Shown here in pieces: positions 23,601 through 35,262 of a DNA stretch of 64,000 nucleotides. Source of the DNA: Garcia nutans. Its lineage: Eukaryota; Streptophyta; Magnoliopsida; Malpighiales; Euphorbiaceae. Where the stretch lies: the NCBI GenBank assembly GCA_947685225.1, contig CANTUV010000003.1:442001-506000 (forward strand), written 5' to 3'. The translations under genes were made by a program, and so were the position numbers. Numbering within the stretch: the first letter of the stretch is position 1; every line of letters begins with the position of its first letter. The notes under the pieces were generated by a model, which worked only from the letters and a program-made list of their open reading frames with translations, searched no databases and had not been told where the DNA came from.

Positions 23601-24643
23601 TCTTCTTCTTCTTCAAAGGATGGCTGAACCTCCATTAGCGAGCAAGCGATGTTTCTTCTTCTTCCAAGCACCTAGAATTGAAGGGATTTCAAGGAATTAA
23701 GTGGAGTTTTAGTGATTTATTCTCTAATTGGTAAGCTTTCTTACGAAATTGTTAGAATTGGTGTGTATGATGTTGTTTTGATGCCTAAACAAGGATTTTA
23801 AAGTCAAATGATGGATTTATTCAAGTTTGGTTAGAGATTGAGAGAGGTAGTGTTGAATCTAGGGTTTTGGAATAGGATTTTTAAAGTATGGTTGTTTATT
23901 TAATTTTAATGAATAAATCATGTTATTGAAAGATTTAAATAATGGAAATGGGCTTAGAGTAACATTTGGAATGGGTTGAAATAAAGAACCATAATTGGTG
24001 AAGGTTATGGCACATTTTAGGGTTTTGTACCAAAATATGTGTTTAATTGATATAATTGCTTAAAACATATTCCAATGTGACTGTATTATTAAAAATAAAA
24101 TTAAAATGTCATTTATAATGGATTAAAGTGAAATTCTAATGTTAAAGTAAGGTAAGGCAAATTTTGGAAAATTAGTATGAATGTGGTTTAATTGGAGTTT
24201 AATATTTAAAATTCCTTAAAATGTGATGTTGAATGATTATATTTACTCACATTTTGGATAGGCATTAAGTGGAAGCATTTTGCCCAACCCTAGTGTTGAA
24301 GGGCATTTGGAAGTGAAGGATAAAGAGTGACTTTAGCTTGGGTTTGAGTGTTAAATTAAGGTATGTAAATATTTTTGATAATTTAAAGGTATTTGCATTT
24401 AATGTTTCTTAACACATTTTGGATGAAAAATGTGTTAAGCTACTTGACTATTTGAACATTCATATTCATTGTCATATGACATGTGAATTGAAGAGTATGC
24501 ATTATGTACATTGTAAAAAACCATTATTAATGGCTAAAATGAATGGAATATGGTTTATGTGAATCATGTGAAAATAACCCTAAAATATTTTGGTAATATG
24601 ATTGTAATGCTAAATGGCATACATTGTGATAAAGTGACGATAT
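23601..24643 (+). mobile_element. E1 3' LTR, left piece (5'-truncated)
   Basis: It starts inside the LTR at the TTC-repeat preceding the 'tggctgaacctccatt' motif, so about the first 370 bp are missing. A second internal deletion follows 'gtaagctttcttacgaaat', removing about 230 bp relative to the 5' LTR. From 23750 on it tracks the E1 5' LTR nearly base for base. It ends at GATAT, the left target copy of solo LTR D. Confidence 0.8.
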
Positions 24644-24929
24644 TGTTTTGTTAGTTTTTGTCATAGATTTGTAGTTTGTTTATTATGATAATTATTGTAT
24701 TATTTAGGTATTTTGTTAGTTTTTATCGGTTTGTTTAGTGTTTTCATTAATTTTGATAGTTTTAGTTTATTTTATTGTTTATGTCGTTTTTGATCTAGTT
24801 TTTAGTATAGTGTTTATGTTTTGTTGGTTATTGTTTATTTACTTTTTGTTTAAAGTTTGTTTGATGTTTTGTTTTAGGTTAAAAAGCCAAGGAACCAAGA
24901 CTGAAGGAGGATTGCACAGTAGCTGACAC

Positions 24930-25342
24930 AGGCTGAGGACATGGCCAAGTCACTGGCCGTGTCTCATATTCAGCTAAAGATGGAAATCAAGCACAGAGAG
25001 TGACACACTCAACGGACACGGCCAAGTCTTGTGGCCGTGTCCCTCCAAAGAAGACCCACACGGCCAAGTCATCTTGACTTGGCCAAAGGCTAAAGAGAGT
25101 TAAACTTCACAGAGGCAAACACTTGCAAGGGACACGGCCAAGTCATGTGGCCGTGTCCCTCCAACAAGGTGCAACACGGCCAAGTCAAGCTCCACTTGGC
25201 CGTGTCTCTCAATCAAAGAAGAAGGAAGAAGAGTCAAACAGAAGTGGACACAGGCAAGGGACACGGCCAAGTCACCTGGCCGTGTCCCTCCAAAAGACAC
25301 TCACACGGCCAAGTCACTTCTGACTCGGCTGTGTCCCTCATG
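24930..25342. repeat. Hairpin minisatellite GACACGGCCA-N7-TGGCCGTGTC in U3 of D
   Basis: Seven or so units contain GACACGGCCAAGTC followed by TGGCCGTGTCCCTCC. Three are perfect 10-bp-arm stem-loops with 7-base loops, near 25015, 25131 and 25259. The others have one arm changed. The block ends 37 bp upstream of the TATA box. Open frames here on both strands are by-products of the repeat. Confidence 0.9.
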
Positions 25343-25378
25343 AAAAATACGCGCAACGAATTTTAAAGCCGACGTTTG

Positions 25379-25388
25379 TTATAAAAGG
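25379..25388 (+). promoter_or_regulatory. TATA box of solo LTR D
   Basis: TTATAAAAGG lies 735 bp from the LTR start, directly after the hairpin minisatellite. It is a good match to a plant TATA box and sets U3/R near here. Confidence 0.6.
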
Positions 25389-26343
25389 AAAAAAAGAAAG
25401 TTAGGGTTTCGGTGTCGACGATTTGGAACAGATTTTGAGCCGTCAAGAGAGTGAACTGAGGGTTTAACATTAGTTTTCTTGATTTTGATTTCACTTTGGA
25501 CAAAAACTAGTTTAGATTAAATTGTTCTAGCGACATCCTTCTTGCAAGATTGAACAAGAGATTCTTCAAAAGCTTCAAGGAGTTTGTATCTTGGTTTTGT
25601 TCTTGAACTTATTCTCTTTATTTTCATTGAATGGATATTATCATGTCTATTTTGATTTCTTTGAACATTAATAAGATGAATATGTTTGATTGCATTATGA
25701 ACTAATTTGATCTAGTCTAGGGTTTGTATGGATCTGCTATGATTGTATGAATTGGTTATTCTCTTAGCTAACAATTTCTTTAGCCTTGATTGAATGGAAT
25801 ATTGTTAATATATAATTGATTGATCACCAATTATGTGTTTTAAGGTATTAGATGATGGATCGAGAGATGAAGTTTAATACTTGGACAATTCAATTAAGGA
25901 CTTAGGTGAATTAGAGATATAACCTATTAAAAAGATTATTTCACTTATAACAAGATTAGTTGAAAGAGGTTTGAATGCAAGAGCTTATCTCCTTGACTCG
26001 ATTAGTGGAGTTGTTTGAGATTTAATCTTTGAAATTGAATTAGTTAAGAGGAATAACCGTTCATACATATAAGTAGTAGAGAAGTGCAAACCCTAGACCA
26101 TTCTATTAAGTGAATCAAAACACAGCTCAATTTACTTTTTATTGTTTTTAAACTTTAATCAATCTTCTTCATTATTTAGCAATTTATAAATCTCTTTATT
26201 ACTTGTTAAACATAATCTGATAAGCAATTAACCACTTTAGCTTCCTTGAGAGAACGATCTTGGGGCGATCACCTTTGCTACAGCTACCTCGTATACTTGC
26301 GAGTGACGCTTTGTGGTAGAGTTAATTTGAGCGTAACAGATAT

Positions 26344-27482
26344 ATAAAGAATTGAAGTGATTTGTCATTGTGATGAATGAGAAAAATGAGAAAAGAGGCA
26401 ATGAGATAAGGAAAATTGATTATGGAAAATATGTACTATTTGTATGTTGCTTAGTATATTATTCAATTTCAGAGTTCTATATGGTGGCATGTCTATAAGA
26501 TTATTCTCACTATTTGCTTTCAAGGCTAGACACTGGGCGTCACCGATATGTGATTTGCCTTCAGGCTAAACATTTGATGTCATTGTGATTTGCCTTCGGG
26601 CTAGATGCTAGGGTTTACTTGCCTTCAGGCTAGACACTGTGTGTCAAAATAAACCAAAACATAACTCTAAAATTTGAATAATGTACTAGGTTAGTTGAGA
26701 CCAATGCTTGTGTATTTGTCGATGTGATGTTTAGAAAGAATGATAAATGTGAAGTAAAGTGGAATTCCATATTACATTGTGAAATTTCATGATAGAACAT
26801 AATGCATTGTCTTTCTTTTAAAGTTTAATTATTATCAAAGTATGTACTGCTAGGATTTTAGCTTAGCACGATTGAAATGCATCGTGCAGGTGACAGGGTT
26901 GCTGGTAGATCCGGAGATTTCATCTAGACCTGGTTAGGTCTAGGCTTGAGGTTGATAGTGTTTGAAGTGAGTTTTGCTGCATAGAATTAGAGCCAGCTGC
27001 TCTCATATATACATCTTATTTTTAAAAAACATGACTTAATTATATATAATATGTTTACATATTTTGGAGTGTTGTAAACTATAAAGAGTTTTGGACATAA
27101 TTTTGTGATATTAGATTGTATAAATGTTTATATATATATGTACACATTTGAGTGTTTTTGTGAATAATTGGAGAATTGTTTGATTTACTATTATTGGGAG
27201 TATATTTTTCTACAAGTTGAAAAATGTTGAAATTTTTGGGATATTCAAATTACAAACAAAACTCTGGTGAATTTTTTTCCATATATTTTTCTATAAAATA
27301 CTTATTTTGGGTACTTAGAACTACTAAATAATATTTTATTTACTTATTAAAAATATATTTTAATGTTTGGGTGTATGAGAATTTTTATTAAAACTGAATT
27401 GTGACATTCTTATACTATATATGTGCATTTTACATATATTGGGTGTATGTATTATATGTATATATGGTATAAGGGTATTACA
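26344..27482 (+). mobile_element. E1 3' LTR, right piece
   Basis: It continues the LTR interrupted by D and ends GGGTATTACA, followed by TCTTA, the right TSD copy of E1. It matches the end of the E2 LTR (61000-62173). Confidence 0.85.
26515..26660 (+). repeat. Minisatellite of 'gccttcgggctagac' units in LTR E1
   Basis: Four degenerate units of 30-40 bp with cores such as gccttcaggctagacactg and gtgtca occur here. They are homologous to the array at 61166-61312. Confidence 0.7.
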
Positions 27483-27960
27483 TCTTAAGCCATTAACACA
27501 TGGTTGTATCTGGAAAATTCATCTACCAATGAATGTAGCACACTAGCGGTTGCACTATTAATAAGAACATCTATTTGGGGAAAAGGGAAGTCATCTTTGG
27601 GGGAAGCGTTGTTCAGATCTTTATAGTCTACACAAACCCTAATCCTTCCATCTTTCTTTGGTATGGGAACTATGTTAGCTAACCAGTTAGGATAATCTAT
27701 CACCTCAAGGAACTTTACTTGTATCTGCTTAGTGACTTCTTCTTTGATTAGTTCTGCCCATTCCAGCCTTCACCGTCTAAGCTTTTGTTTGACAGGTTTC
27801 ATGTGAGTATAAGTGGGAATCATATGCTCGACTATGTCTCAATCAATTCTAGGCATATCCTCATAAGACCAAGCAAAGATTTCTTCATACTTTTTAAATA
27901 TTTTTTCTAATATATCTCTCTCATCAAGAGTAAGGTCGGATGCTATGCTAATGTTTTTAG
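27483..27960 (-). pseudogene. OG1 pol: start of reverse transcriptase
   Basis: Read on the minus strand, RT motifs in order are HMIPTYTHMKPVKQKLRR, then EEVTKQ and VIDYPNWLANIVPIPKKDG, then RVCVDYKDLNNASPKDDFP and FSRYNHVLMA. The ASPKD signature and PVKQKLRR are typical of the Ogre/Tat clade. A TAA replaces a codon after LMA, one codon short of the E1 insertion point. The reading resumes at 13827 with the KTAF motif. Upstream of it lies the protease region. Confidence 0.9.
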
Positions 27961-28434
27961 GATTGTCGGTTATTCCCAAATTTAATGATTGTGTCAACAG
28001 ATTTAATATTAAAAATGCTCATATAGTCACTATTTGAATGTATGCAACTATTAGGAAAACCATCAAACAAGTAAGCAAAATCAAACTTTATTGCATTCAT
28101 CTTAGAAAAGAAAACATCATCATCCTTATACAAAGCAGACAAATTAAAATCAAAATCAAAGTCATTGTTCTCATAATCAAAAACTAAAAGACTTTTAAAT
28201 TGTTCTTTGATGAGATCAACAATTTCCTCTGGAGTCTTCTGGATCTTCAGGACAACTTCCTTCTTCTCTTCTGGGCTAGGTTCCTTGTCAGCTGGCAAGC
28301 CAAGCTTTTTCTCCATCTGTTCCACCAGTTTTGCAACTTCAGCAAAGATCTCAAAGCTCGGAATCATCCCCATTTGGAAACTTGATCTTCTGATGGAGTG
28401 CAGAGGGAACTCCACCAAGAGGATGAAACTAGGG
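27961..28434 (-). pseudogene. OG1 region between protease and reverse transcriptase
   Basis: The minus strand has an open stretch with Lys/Glu-rich sequence (EQMEKKLGLPADKE) and an acidic tract (DYENNDFDFDF). No catalytic motif is visible. It links protease to RT in the OG1 polyprotein. A frameshift separates it from the protease frame near 28440. Confidence 0.6.
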
Positions 28435-28896
28435 TCATCCCAAGAGTAGTGTGAAAATGATAGGTATATCCAAGACCATAAACTCCACCATGGACTCAAT
28501 AAGGCCAGTCTTTGCAACAGTTTTGAAAGTTCCTTTGGCATGCCTTTTGGTATTATCATAAGCCCTAATTGTCACTTCGGTTGGGCTTAGATCCCCTGTT
28601 GACATAGCTTGCTGTGGCAAGATCTTGAGTGGGTAGACATTTATGGTGGATCCATCATCAACCATCACACATGGAGTTTTCTTTCCTTTGACTTCTACTT
28701 TGATAAAAAGTGGGGAGATGTAATTTCTTTCCTCTTCTGGCAAATTAATATTTAAAAATGACACCACTCCCACATCAACTTTGTTTTTCTTCTGAACATC
28801 CTCACATTTCATCACTCCTTCAATTTTCACAAAATTAACCAGCTCCTCTGGTGTTATAGAGGTGGAAATCGGCATGCTAGCCATAGCTTTGGCCAT
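28435..28896 (-). pseudogene. OG1 protease
   Basis: The open frame contains VMVDDGSTINVYPLKIL, the D-[DN]-G-S/T active site of an aspartic retroelement protease. The Ogre/Tat form is usually DNGS. IRAYDNTKR and ETMVEF-like motifs (here ESMVEFMVLDIP) follow, as in this clade. The catalytic Asp is present. The frame continues from gag via a shift near 28880 and is broken at 28435. Confidence 0.8.
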
Positions 28897-30758
28897 AGTT
28901 TCTTAATGCTTTTGGATGTAGCTAGTAAATCCCAAATACTAATACTAGCTTGAGTTCTTTTCAATTGTTTAAGAATAGCATCATCTGCCTCTTCTTTACC
29001 CCCTATTTCAACTTCTTTTTCCTTATCATCTTCTACTTCTTTTGGTGGTGGCCTTGCATAAGGCTTACCGGAGCAAGTGTTCATTACTTCATCTTCTTCA
29101 GGCTCAAACTAGGTCCACTCTTCCTTCTTTGGCTCAGATTCCTCATCACCATCAATTAAATCCCAGAACTCTCTCACAACACAGATGGCCACTTTCTTCT
29201 TAACCACAACTTGCTCCATCTTGCTAAGTACCACTTCTTCTTTATTTGCTTCACTACTTACATCTTGGAAAGAGGACAAAACAAATTTCTCATTCAAACC
29301 TCCTCCGATTATAAAAGTTGTCGATGGTGGCATCCTGTTGAACCTTGGCAATAGGTTATCCTTCGTGCTAGGTTTGTTAGGTTCATACAACTTCCCACTA
29401 TTAATCATGTTCTGGATTTCATGCCTCAGTCTCAAATATTTGTCTGTCTCATGCCCTTGCATTTTGTGGAATTGACAAAATGCCTTAGCATCAAAGTTAG
29501 GTGGTAAAGGGTTTGGCAACGAGTAAGGAGTTAATGACTGTAATAGCCCTCTCTTTTGTAGCTTATTGAAAACCCAATATATTAGTTTTTCCAACTCCGT
29601 AAGGACTTATAAAGGGTTTAATTGCAGACTGATAGATCCCTTTCTCATTCCTTCTTATAAAAAATTGGTTCTTCTCCCTTTCCCATTGTTTTATTTACAA
29701 ACCAGCTTGTAAAAGGTCTTTAAAATCTCTGATAAGAGTGTGAGATATCCTTTCATGAATATTAGGTAGCACTCCTCTCACAATCATCTTAATCTGATTT
29801 GACTCGTCTGGTCTTTTCTCGAGCAATGCAGCCTTGTTTCTCCATCTTTTCACATAATTAACAAAATTCTCATTATGCTTCTATCTGATTGACCCAAATT
29901 CTATCAAATTAACTTCCAACTCAGCATTGTACCCATATTGTTGGATGAAGGCTTTGTATAAAGAATTCCAACTCTTCTGAGTACTGTCCTCTAAGGTGTT
30001 GAACCAATTCTACACAATAGAATCCAACAAGAGCATAAAGTACCTTAGAGTTTGAGCCTTGGTATCTCAAGCAGATTGCGTAGCAGTGATGTACTGCTTG
30101 ACATGAAGATGAGGGTTGCTAGTTCTATCAATCTTAGCAAAAGAAGACATTTTGAACTTATAAGGGACTTCCTCATCTTGTTCAAACAGTTTGTCCACCT
30201 CTGAAATTTCTTTCATCTTCAGCTTCTTTTCAAACTTTTTCTTCGAATTAGCAATCATCTTCTCCACATCTGAAGTTTCAGTCTTTCCAGCAGTTGACTT
30301 CTCCACAACCTTCAGCTCTTTCTTCTTATATTGAGGATCTTGGAAGTACTGAGCCCAGTCACCATCATCATTTACAACTACATTGTAATCATCAAAGGCT
30401 ACCTCACCAACCTTAGCATTTCCTTTATCTTTCGACTTCTTAGTATAGCAGATGCTTCAACAGTGTTCCCTAATAGTACAGCCAGTTGGCTTTTCATGGT
30501 CTCAGATAGGACCACCTTTAGTTCTTCCATCTTAGAGTTGAGTGCATCGTCTACCATCTTCTGAACTTGTTCATGATCCATTGCCTTTGGTGAGATGCTG
30601 ATTGAGTCATTGCCAGATTCTACATCGCTGGCATAGGTCAGATTGTCATAGGCTCGTGAACTGATATACTCTAGGGCTATGAGCCAGAAAGGACCAATGA
30701 CATGTAATGCAATGCATGTATGCATGTATGCACATAAAATAGACAAACAAAGATACAT
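28854..30758 (-). pseudogene. OG1 gag and gag-protease linker
   Basis: Read right to left, the first part has VQKMVDDALNSKMEELK (coiled-coil-like, about 30590). The gag domain proper starts with YKFKMSSFAKIDRTSNPHLH (about 30130) and continues past WFNTLEDST, SWNSLYKAF and KRWRNKAALLEKRPDE (about 29830). A CCHC-like knuckle near 29480 reads CQFHKMQGHETDKY, its last Cys replaced by Tyr. An acidic linker (KEVEDDKEKEVEIGGKEEA) leads to the protease. Several frameshifts and stops are present. Gag would assemble virus-like particles. The order gag-PR-RT-RH-aRH-IN is that of Ogre/Tat elements. Confidence 0.8.
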
Positions 30759-31840
30759 AGGATGTTCCTTCCAATTTTATGACTTCCATACATGAATGAT
30801 GAGCCTCTTTTCCTAGGTATATGGTTGAAAAAATATCAACATGGGATATCTTATTTTCGAACAATCCACTTGGGCGGTTTAACCAATAGTTGCCCTTCAA
30901 ACTTAAAAGTTAGTCCATGCTAATTTTTATTAATTAATCCCTAATCTATTGAACCAACAAAAGGATAACGTTTATGCTATATTGGATTAAAACTAAATTA
31001 AAGGGTTTATCAAAATAGATTTCCCATTTGGAAAAGCAACTAATGATTCATGCCACAAACAAGTCCATGATTAATAAGCCTTGGTATAAATTAGGCCCAC
31101 ACTTGATTTTTTCAGTATTCCATAATTGACTTAACTAGTTGTACACCCATTTAATAAATGTTTATAAGCCCATTGAAAATGATTTGTTTGCAAATAGATT
31201 TTGGGCTTAGTATTAGGGTCATGAGGTGAAAAATGGTTTTGTTTAAAAGCCTATAGTAAAAAGGTTTGTTTAAAAATGAATTTTGGGCTTTTTTTTATTT
31301 GGGCCTGAAGTAAAAAAGGATTTTAGCCCATCAAAAAAAGGTTTCATGTCCAAAGACCATTTTTGAAAAAGGGTTTGCAAATATTTTTGTCTTTTGGCTT
31401 AAAAGAATAAAATCATTTTGGTCTTTAAAGAGTAAAATTATTTTTGGGCTTACACTGTAATTAGGTCATATTATAAAATAAAAAAAATAAATCAAATAGG
31501 CCATGGTTCAAACCAAGACATATTAATCATAGTCAAACAACAGTCATTTGGGTAAAAATCTAAGGAATGTAATTAGGCCAATTACATGAGTTTTAGTCTT
31601 TGGGATGAAAAGTTTTGGTTCCTATAGCTAATATATACCAAAAGGTATAAGACTATGAGTGGTTATGCCATGCTCAAGCTCCATACCTTGAGTGAAAGTA
31701 TGGTATCCCTTATATAACATAACTCGAGTTACACAAATATCCTAACTCACGCATACAATGCAATCTAAATGATGCAATGGTTGATACCATAATAAGAAAG
31801 AATAAAATAATATAAAGACCAATGAAATTAACTTCTCTTA
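30759..31840 (-). mobile_element. OG1 5' leader
   Basis: This noncoding leader lies between PBS and gag. Its first 250 bases match the leader of A1 at 1-242. Long leaders are normal in Ogre elements. No additional ORF1-type gene is visible here on the sense strand. Confidence 0.6.
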
Positions 31841-31858
31841 TCCCCAGTAGAGTCACCA
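31841..31858 (-). promoter_or_regulatory. Primer binding site of OG1
   Basis: The minus strand reads TGGTGACTCTACTGGGGA, one base inside the LTR end. It matches the A1 site with a few changes. Confidence 0.75.
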
Positions 31859-31859
31859 C

Positions 31860-33909
31860 TATGAGTGAGAATATTCACTCCCACTCCCATGTGAATTGAT
31901 TCTTGAGACTTTGGCATTATTAGGCTCAAGGCCGCTGGGAAAAGAAAGTGGTGAATGACTCAATTCCTAAGAAATCCCCAACCCCCTAACGGGTTCAGAA
32001 AGTTGGGTACGTATGGGAAAGGTGAGAATGATCCAACACCCCCCATAACACCCGGTTTATTGGAACCAGCCTCTTTCTCAGATCTATATATTATTAAATT
32101 CTTAGTTATTATGATATTATCCATACTACAACAATTTAAAGGAAATAAACATCCATCACTTTATTAAGATAAAAACAAACAAAATAGGCATCCATCCAAG
32201 GATGGAAACATGCCTTTACAATGTCCATGTCCATGAAAATAAATACAATAGGGCATCCACCAAAAGGTAGAAACATGTCCTTTATAAAATCTCAAAATTT
32301 ATAATGCAAATTACATAATTAAAAATAATTAAGGCACCCACAAAGTGGAAACATGCCTTTTACATACCTTAAAATTCAAATGAAAAAAATATAAAGAACA
32401 ATCAACAAAATAAATTAACCTTACAAACATCAACAATAATTAAAAATAAATCATCCATAAAAAATAGAACATCAATAAATCACTCATCACAAGCATGAAA
32501 TAATAAAATCTAGGCTTATAATCTTTAAATTAAGCATAAGACATGTAAAATTAGGGTTTAATATACAAATTAGGGTTTATAAATGAAAATTGGGATCTTG
32601 GTGATCAAATTAGGGTTTTAAGGAATTAAAGCTTGGAAACTAGGTTTTGGATTTTTGAAAACTAAGATGCTGGATATTTTGAAAATGGATTAAGGTTTTT
32701 GATTTAAAAACTAGGGTTTTGGATTTTGGGTTTCAAAAATTAGGTTATTGGGTATTAGGATGTTAGGATTTGAGGTTTAGGGTTTTTTATGGATTAGGAT
32801 TTAAGTAAATTAAGGTTTTTGGTTTTTCATAGAATTAGGGTTTGGATATTTGAAAAATAGGTTTAGGGTTTGGTTTTAGAAAAACTTAGCTGCTGTGATT
32901 ATATTTATAAGCTGCTGTGATTATATTTATAAACTTTGGACCACTGGAATGTTTATTTTAAATTGATATTACATGAAATCGATTACTACTACTACTATGG
33001 TGTTTTAAGATTTTGATGCTAATTGGATTGAACAAGCTATTATGATATTGAATTAGGATTTCCTATGAAGCTTTAAAAAAGTTGCCATGGATGTAGTAAT
33101 TTACTAGACGCTCAAAAAAAATTTTATATATGTAAACTATATTCAGATAGTCTACTAGATATTTAATAAAAAAAAAACACAAGAACTAACTAAAAACAAT
33201 TCAACGAATTAAACAATAATATATGAACTACTGTGAATTTAAAAGAAACTAAATAAGGAATTTCAAACCTCCATTTGTTGGTTCCACTAATATTTCATGT
33301 TAATCCAAACTTTATATTTGTACCAATTGTAGAATCTCAGTTGAACAAATTGAAGACAATGTCTCCTGCCTTCTGGTCTACTGATGGCTAATATTCTATG
33401 TCTTTTCTACTTTGGTTCTTGGTTCCTTAGCGCTGCTAGTTTTTTTTAACTTTTTTGTTGCTCCTCCTGCTAAAGCTTTTAATCCTGTATTTTATAAGAA
33501 AATATGTTAGGTTAAATCCTTCGGGCTCACTTCACCATAATTAAAAACTCCCCAAGCTAGTCAGATTGCAATTAGAATTGGAAGCTAATTAAAATTGAAT
33601 CTGGACACAACTAGGCCTAAAATTCAGAATTAAAACCTAAACTCAAAACCCGTGGCCCCCTGTGGCAAATTGGAATGGACAATTCGCCCTAGGCATGGCT
33701 TGTGGCCAATTCCCCCTAGGCATGGGCCTGTGGGCAAGGGCCTATGGCGAATTGGCCATGCCGATTTGACAAAATCTATACTTTTGGGCTTAGTCCGACT
33801 TGTCTTGGGATTTTAAGATTGTATTGGACCCATTTTAGGCTTTTAAAATTGTTCCAGACTAGTTTAAACCTTTAGACTTGATCTAACCCCTTTTAATTAG
33901 GGCTAGAAA
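31860..33909 (-). mobile_element. 5' LTR of OG1 (about 2.05 kb, outer end decayed)
   Basis: The inner end (CTCATA on the minus strand) abuts the PBS. The body aligns by eye with A1 and A2: the 'cccctaacgggttc' block, the 'gacatgtcc/gaaaggt' blocks, and the telo-box region at 32540-32880. A TATA-like site at 33487-33497 and a GC-rich island at 33645-33770 follow. By spacing and by the sequence ttttaattagggctaga, the outer end is near 33909. There the family terminus aattaagggtctaca is decayed. An alternative end at cccctaca (35293) would make the LTR 3.4 kb, which fits the family length less well. Confidence 0.65.
33487..33497 (-). promoter_or_regulatory. TATA-like site of OG1 LTR
   Basis: The minus strand reads TTATAAAATAC at the place where A1, A2 and A4 have CTATAAATA, about 415 bp from the inferred LTR start. 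Confidence 0.5.
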
Positions 33910-34330
33910 CTTGAGGCTAAGCCTCCTAAGATAAACAAATTTGAGCCCTCCAAAGCAATTTAGTCCTAAGATCAAATCTTTTAAAAAAGGCCAAGACTTC
34001 CCAGGCAAAGCCAAACCTGAGGCCAAGCCCTCTAAATTAGGTTAAACCTAAGAACATGTCAAACTTGAGGCTAAGCCCTGCAAAAAGAGTCAAGACTGAG
34101 GCTAAGCCTCCAAGCTAAATTAAGGCCAAGCCCTTCAATGATAGTCAAAATATGAGTCTAGAGCCAAGCACTACAAGAAAACTTAAGGCCAAGAAACCAT
34201 AACAAAACACATTTGAAGCCAAAGCACCCTCCAAAGAAAAATCCAAGGTCAGAGCGCACCGAGGCAATCTTAACCTACCATAGAATAAGCCCTCTAAAGC
34301 AACTTAAGCCTAGATGGTCTCAACCATGGC
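33910..34330. repeat. Degenerate repeats of a GAGGCTAAGCCCTCNAA unit
   Basis: At least eight degenerate units around 'gaggctaagcc' or 'aaggccaagccc' occur with 30-45 bp spacing. No coding frame is credible. This may be a U3 or 3' untranslated region of an Ogre/Tat element, which are known to be rich in tandem repeats. Confidence 0.6.
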
Positions 34331-34869
34331 CAAGTCACTCATATTGAAAATTTAAAACTAGTTATAGTTATTAAGCTTCACTAAAGCATCTTCCATTAAC
34401 CATGCATATTCAACAAGCTGAATGTCCATCGCTTGGATTCAGGGGTCATCCCCCTAGGTTCTATTTACTATCAGCCAAGAGCTTAGTTTTAAGACACTAA
34501 AAGTCCTCATTTTTTGTTCTTAGAGCTAAACTTAAGTCAATGCCTTATCATTCAACCTTCAAAACTACCATTCTAGGTAAGAGCCCTAGAACCCAACTTT
34601 CAAGCTAATTCTAAGTCGGTACCCTAAAGCCCAACCTTTAGATATATTCAAGGTCAGCACCTTAGAAGACAACTTTCAAAATAATCCTAGGTAAGAGACC
34701 TAGAGTTATCATTCTATGTTAAAAGCATTAGAATTCAGTTTAAGATATGTTTTTGGTGAATTCCTTAGAACTCAAGCCATGATTCAGTAGCCAAGACGAT
34801 GATATTATCATAAAACAATTGACATAAGATCAAAAACCAATTGGTGTTATAAGAATCTTGGAATAGGTT
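34331..34869. other. Noncoding stretch with further weak repeats
   Basis: Weak, roughly 60-bp units with 'ctaggtaagagccctagaa' and 'accttagaa' cores occur at 34550-34740. No gene or clear element boundary is seen. Confidence 0.4.
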
Positions 34870-35262
34870 AACATCTAAGGTCAAACCTAAATGGACTTTC
34901 TCTTACCCCATTAAGGTAGGTTTACATAAACATCTTAGATACAACCTAAATGGGCCTTCCCTTACCCCTATTAGGGTAGGCTTATATGGACATTTTTAGT
35001 CAAACCTAGATGGGCCTCTCTTTACCCCTTTTAGGATAGGCTTGTATGGACATTTTTAGGTCAAACCTAGATGGGCCTCTCTATACCCCCATTAGGGTAG
35101 GTTCACATAAACATCTTAAGGCAAACCTAGATGAGCCTTCTCTTACCCAATTAGGGTAGATTTATATAATCATTTTAGGACAAAGCCTATAATAGGCCTT
35201 CCCTTACCCCTATTAGGATAGCTTTATATAGAAATTTTATGATAACCTTAGAAAGGTCCATC
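34870..35262. repeat. 60-62-bp tandem repeat, six to seven units
   Basis: Units contain 'caaacctagatgggcctctc', then 'ttaccccnattagggtagg' and 'ttatatggacattttta'. The period is close to 60 bp and identity between neighbours is high in the middle units, fading at both ends. It is noncoding. Confidence 0.9.

Larger units (their letters stand above)
24644..26338 (+). mobile_element. Solo LTR D of an unrelated LTR retrotransposon (1695 bp)
   Basis: It starts TGTTTTGTTAG and ends GAGCGTAACA, flanked by perfect 5-bp TSDs GATAT (24639-24643 and 26339-26343). The E1 LTR reads through across the insertion when one GATAT is removed, as the LTR at 60985-61000 shows. No PBS, PPT or coding region adjoins it. 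A TATA box at 25379-25388 gives plus orientation. The 3' part (26240-26338) has the 'gaacgatcttggggcgatcac' type sequence seen at the ends of many plant gypsy LTRs. The clade is not assigned. Confidence 0.9.
13828..27482 (+). mobile_element. Composite insertion E1 (chromovirus, heavily rearranged) in OG1 pol
   Basis: The insertion is bounded by TSD TCTTG (13823-13827) and TCTTA (27483-27487), and by LTR ends TGTAACATC and GTATTACA. The two outer LTR pieces (13828-15431 and 23601-27482) are much more like each other than like the X2 LTR. That marks them as the two LTRs of one element. OG1 pol reads up to both edges. Inside, E1's own internal region is gone. In its place are LTR A4, chromovirus X2, solo LTR A2 and solo LTR D. 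Confidence 0.8.

Noticed and set aside
25100..25366. Overlapping open frames on both strands rich in Thr-Arg-Pro-Ser-His repeats
   Set aside because: They are translations of the GACACGGCCA hairpin minisatellite; period and composition explain them.
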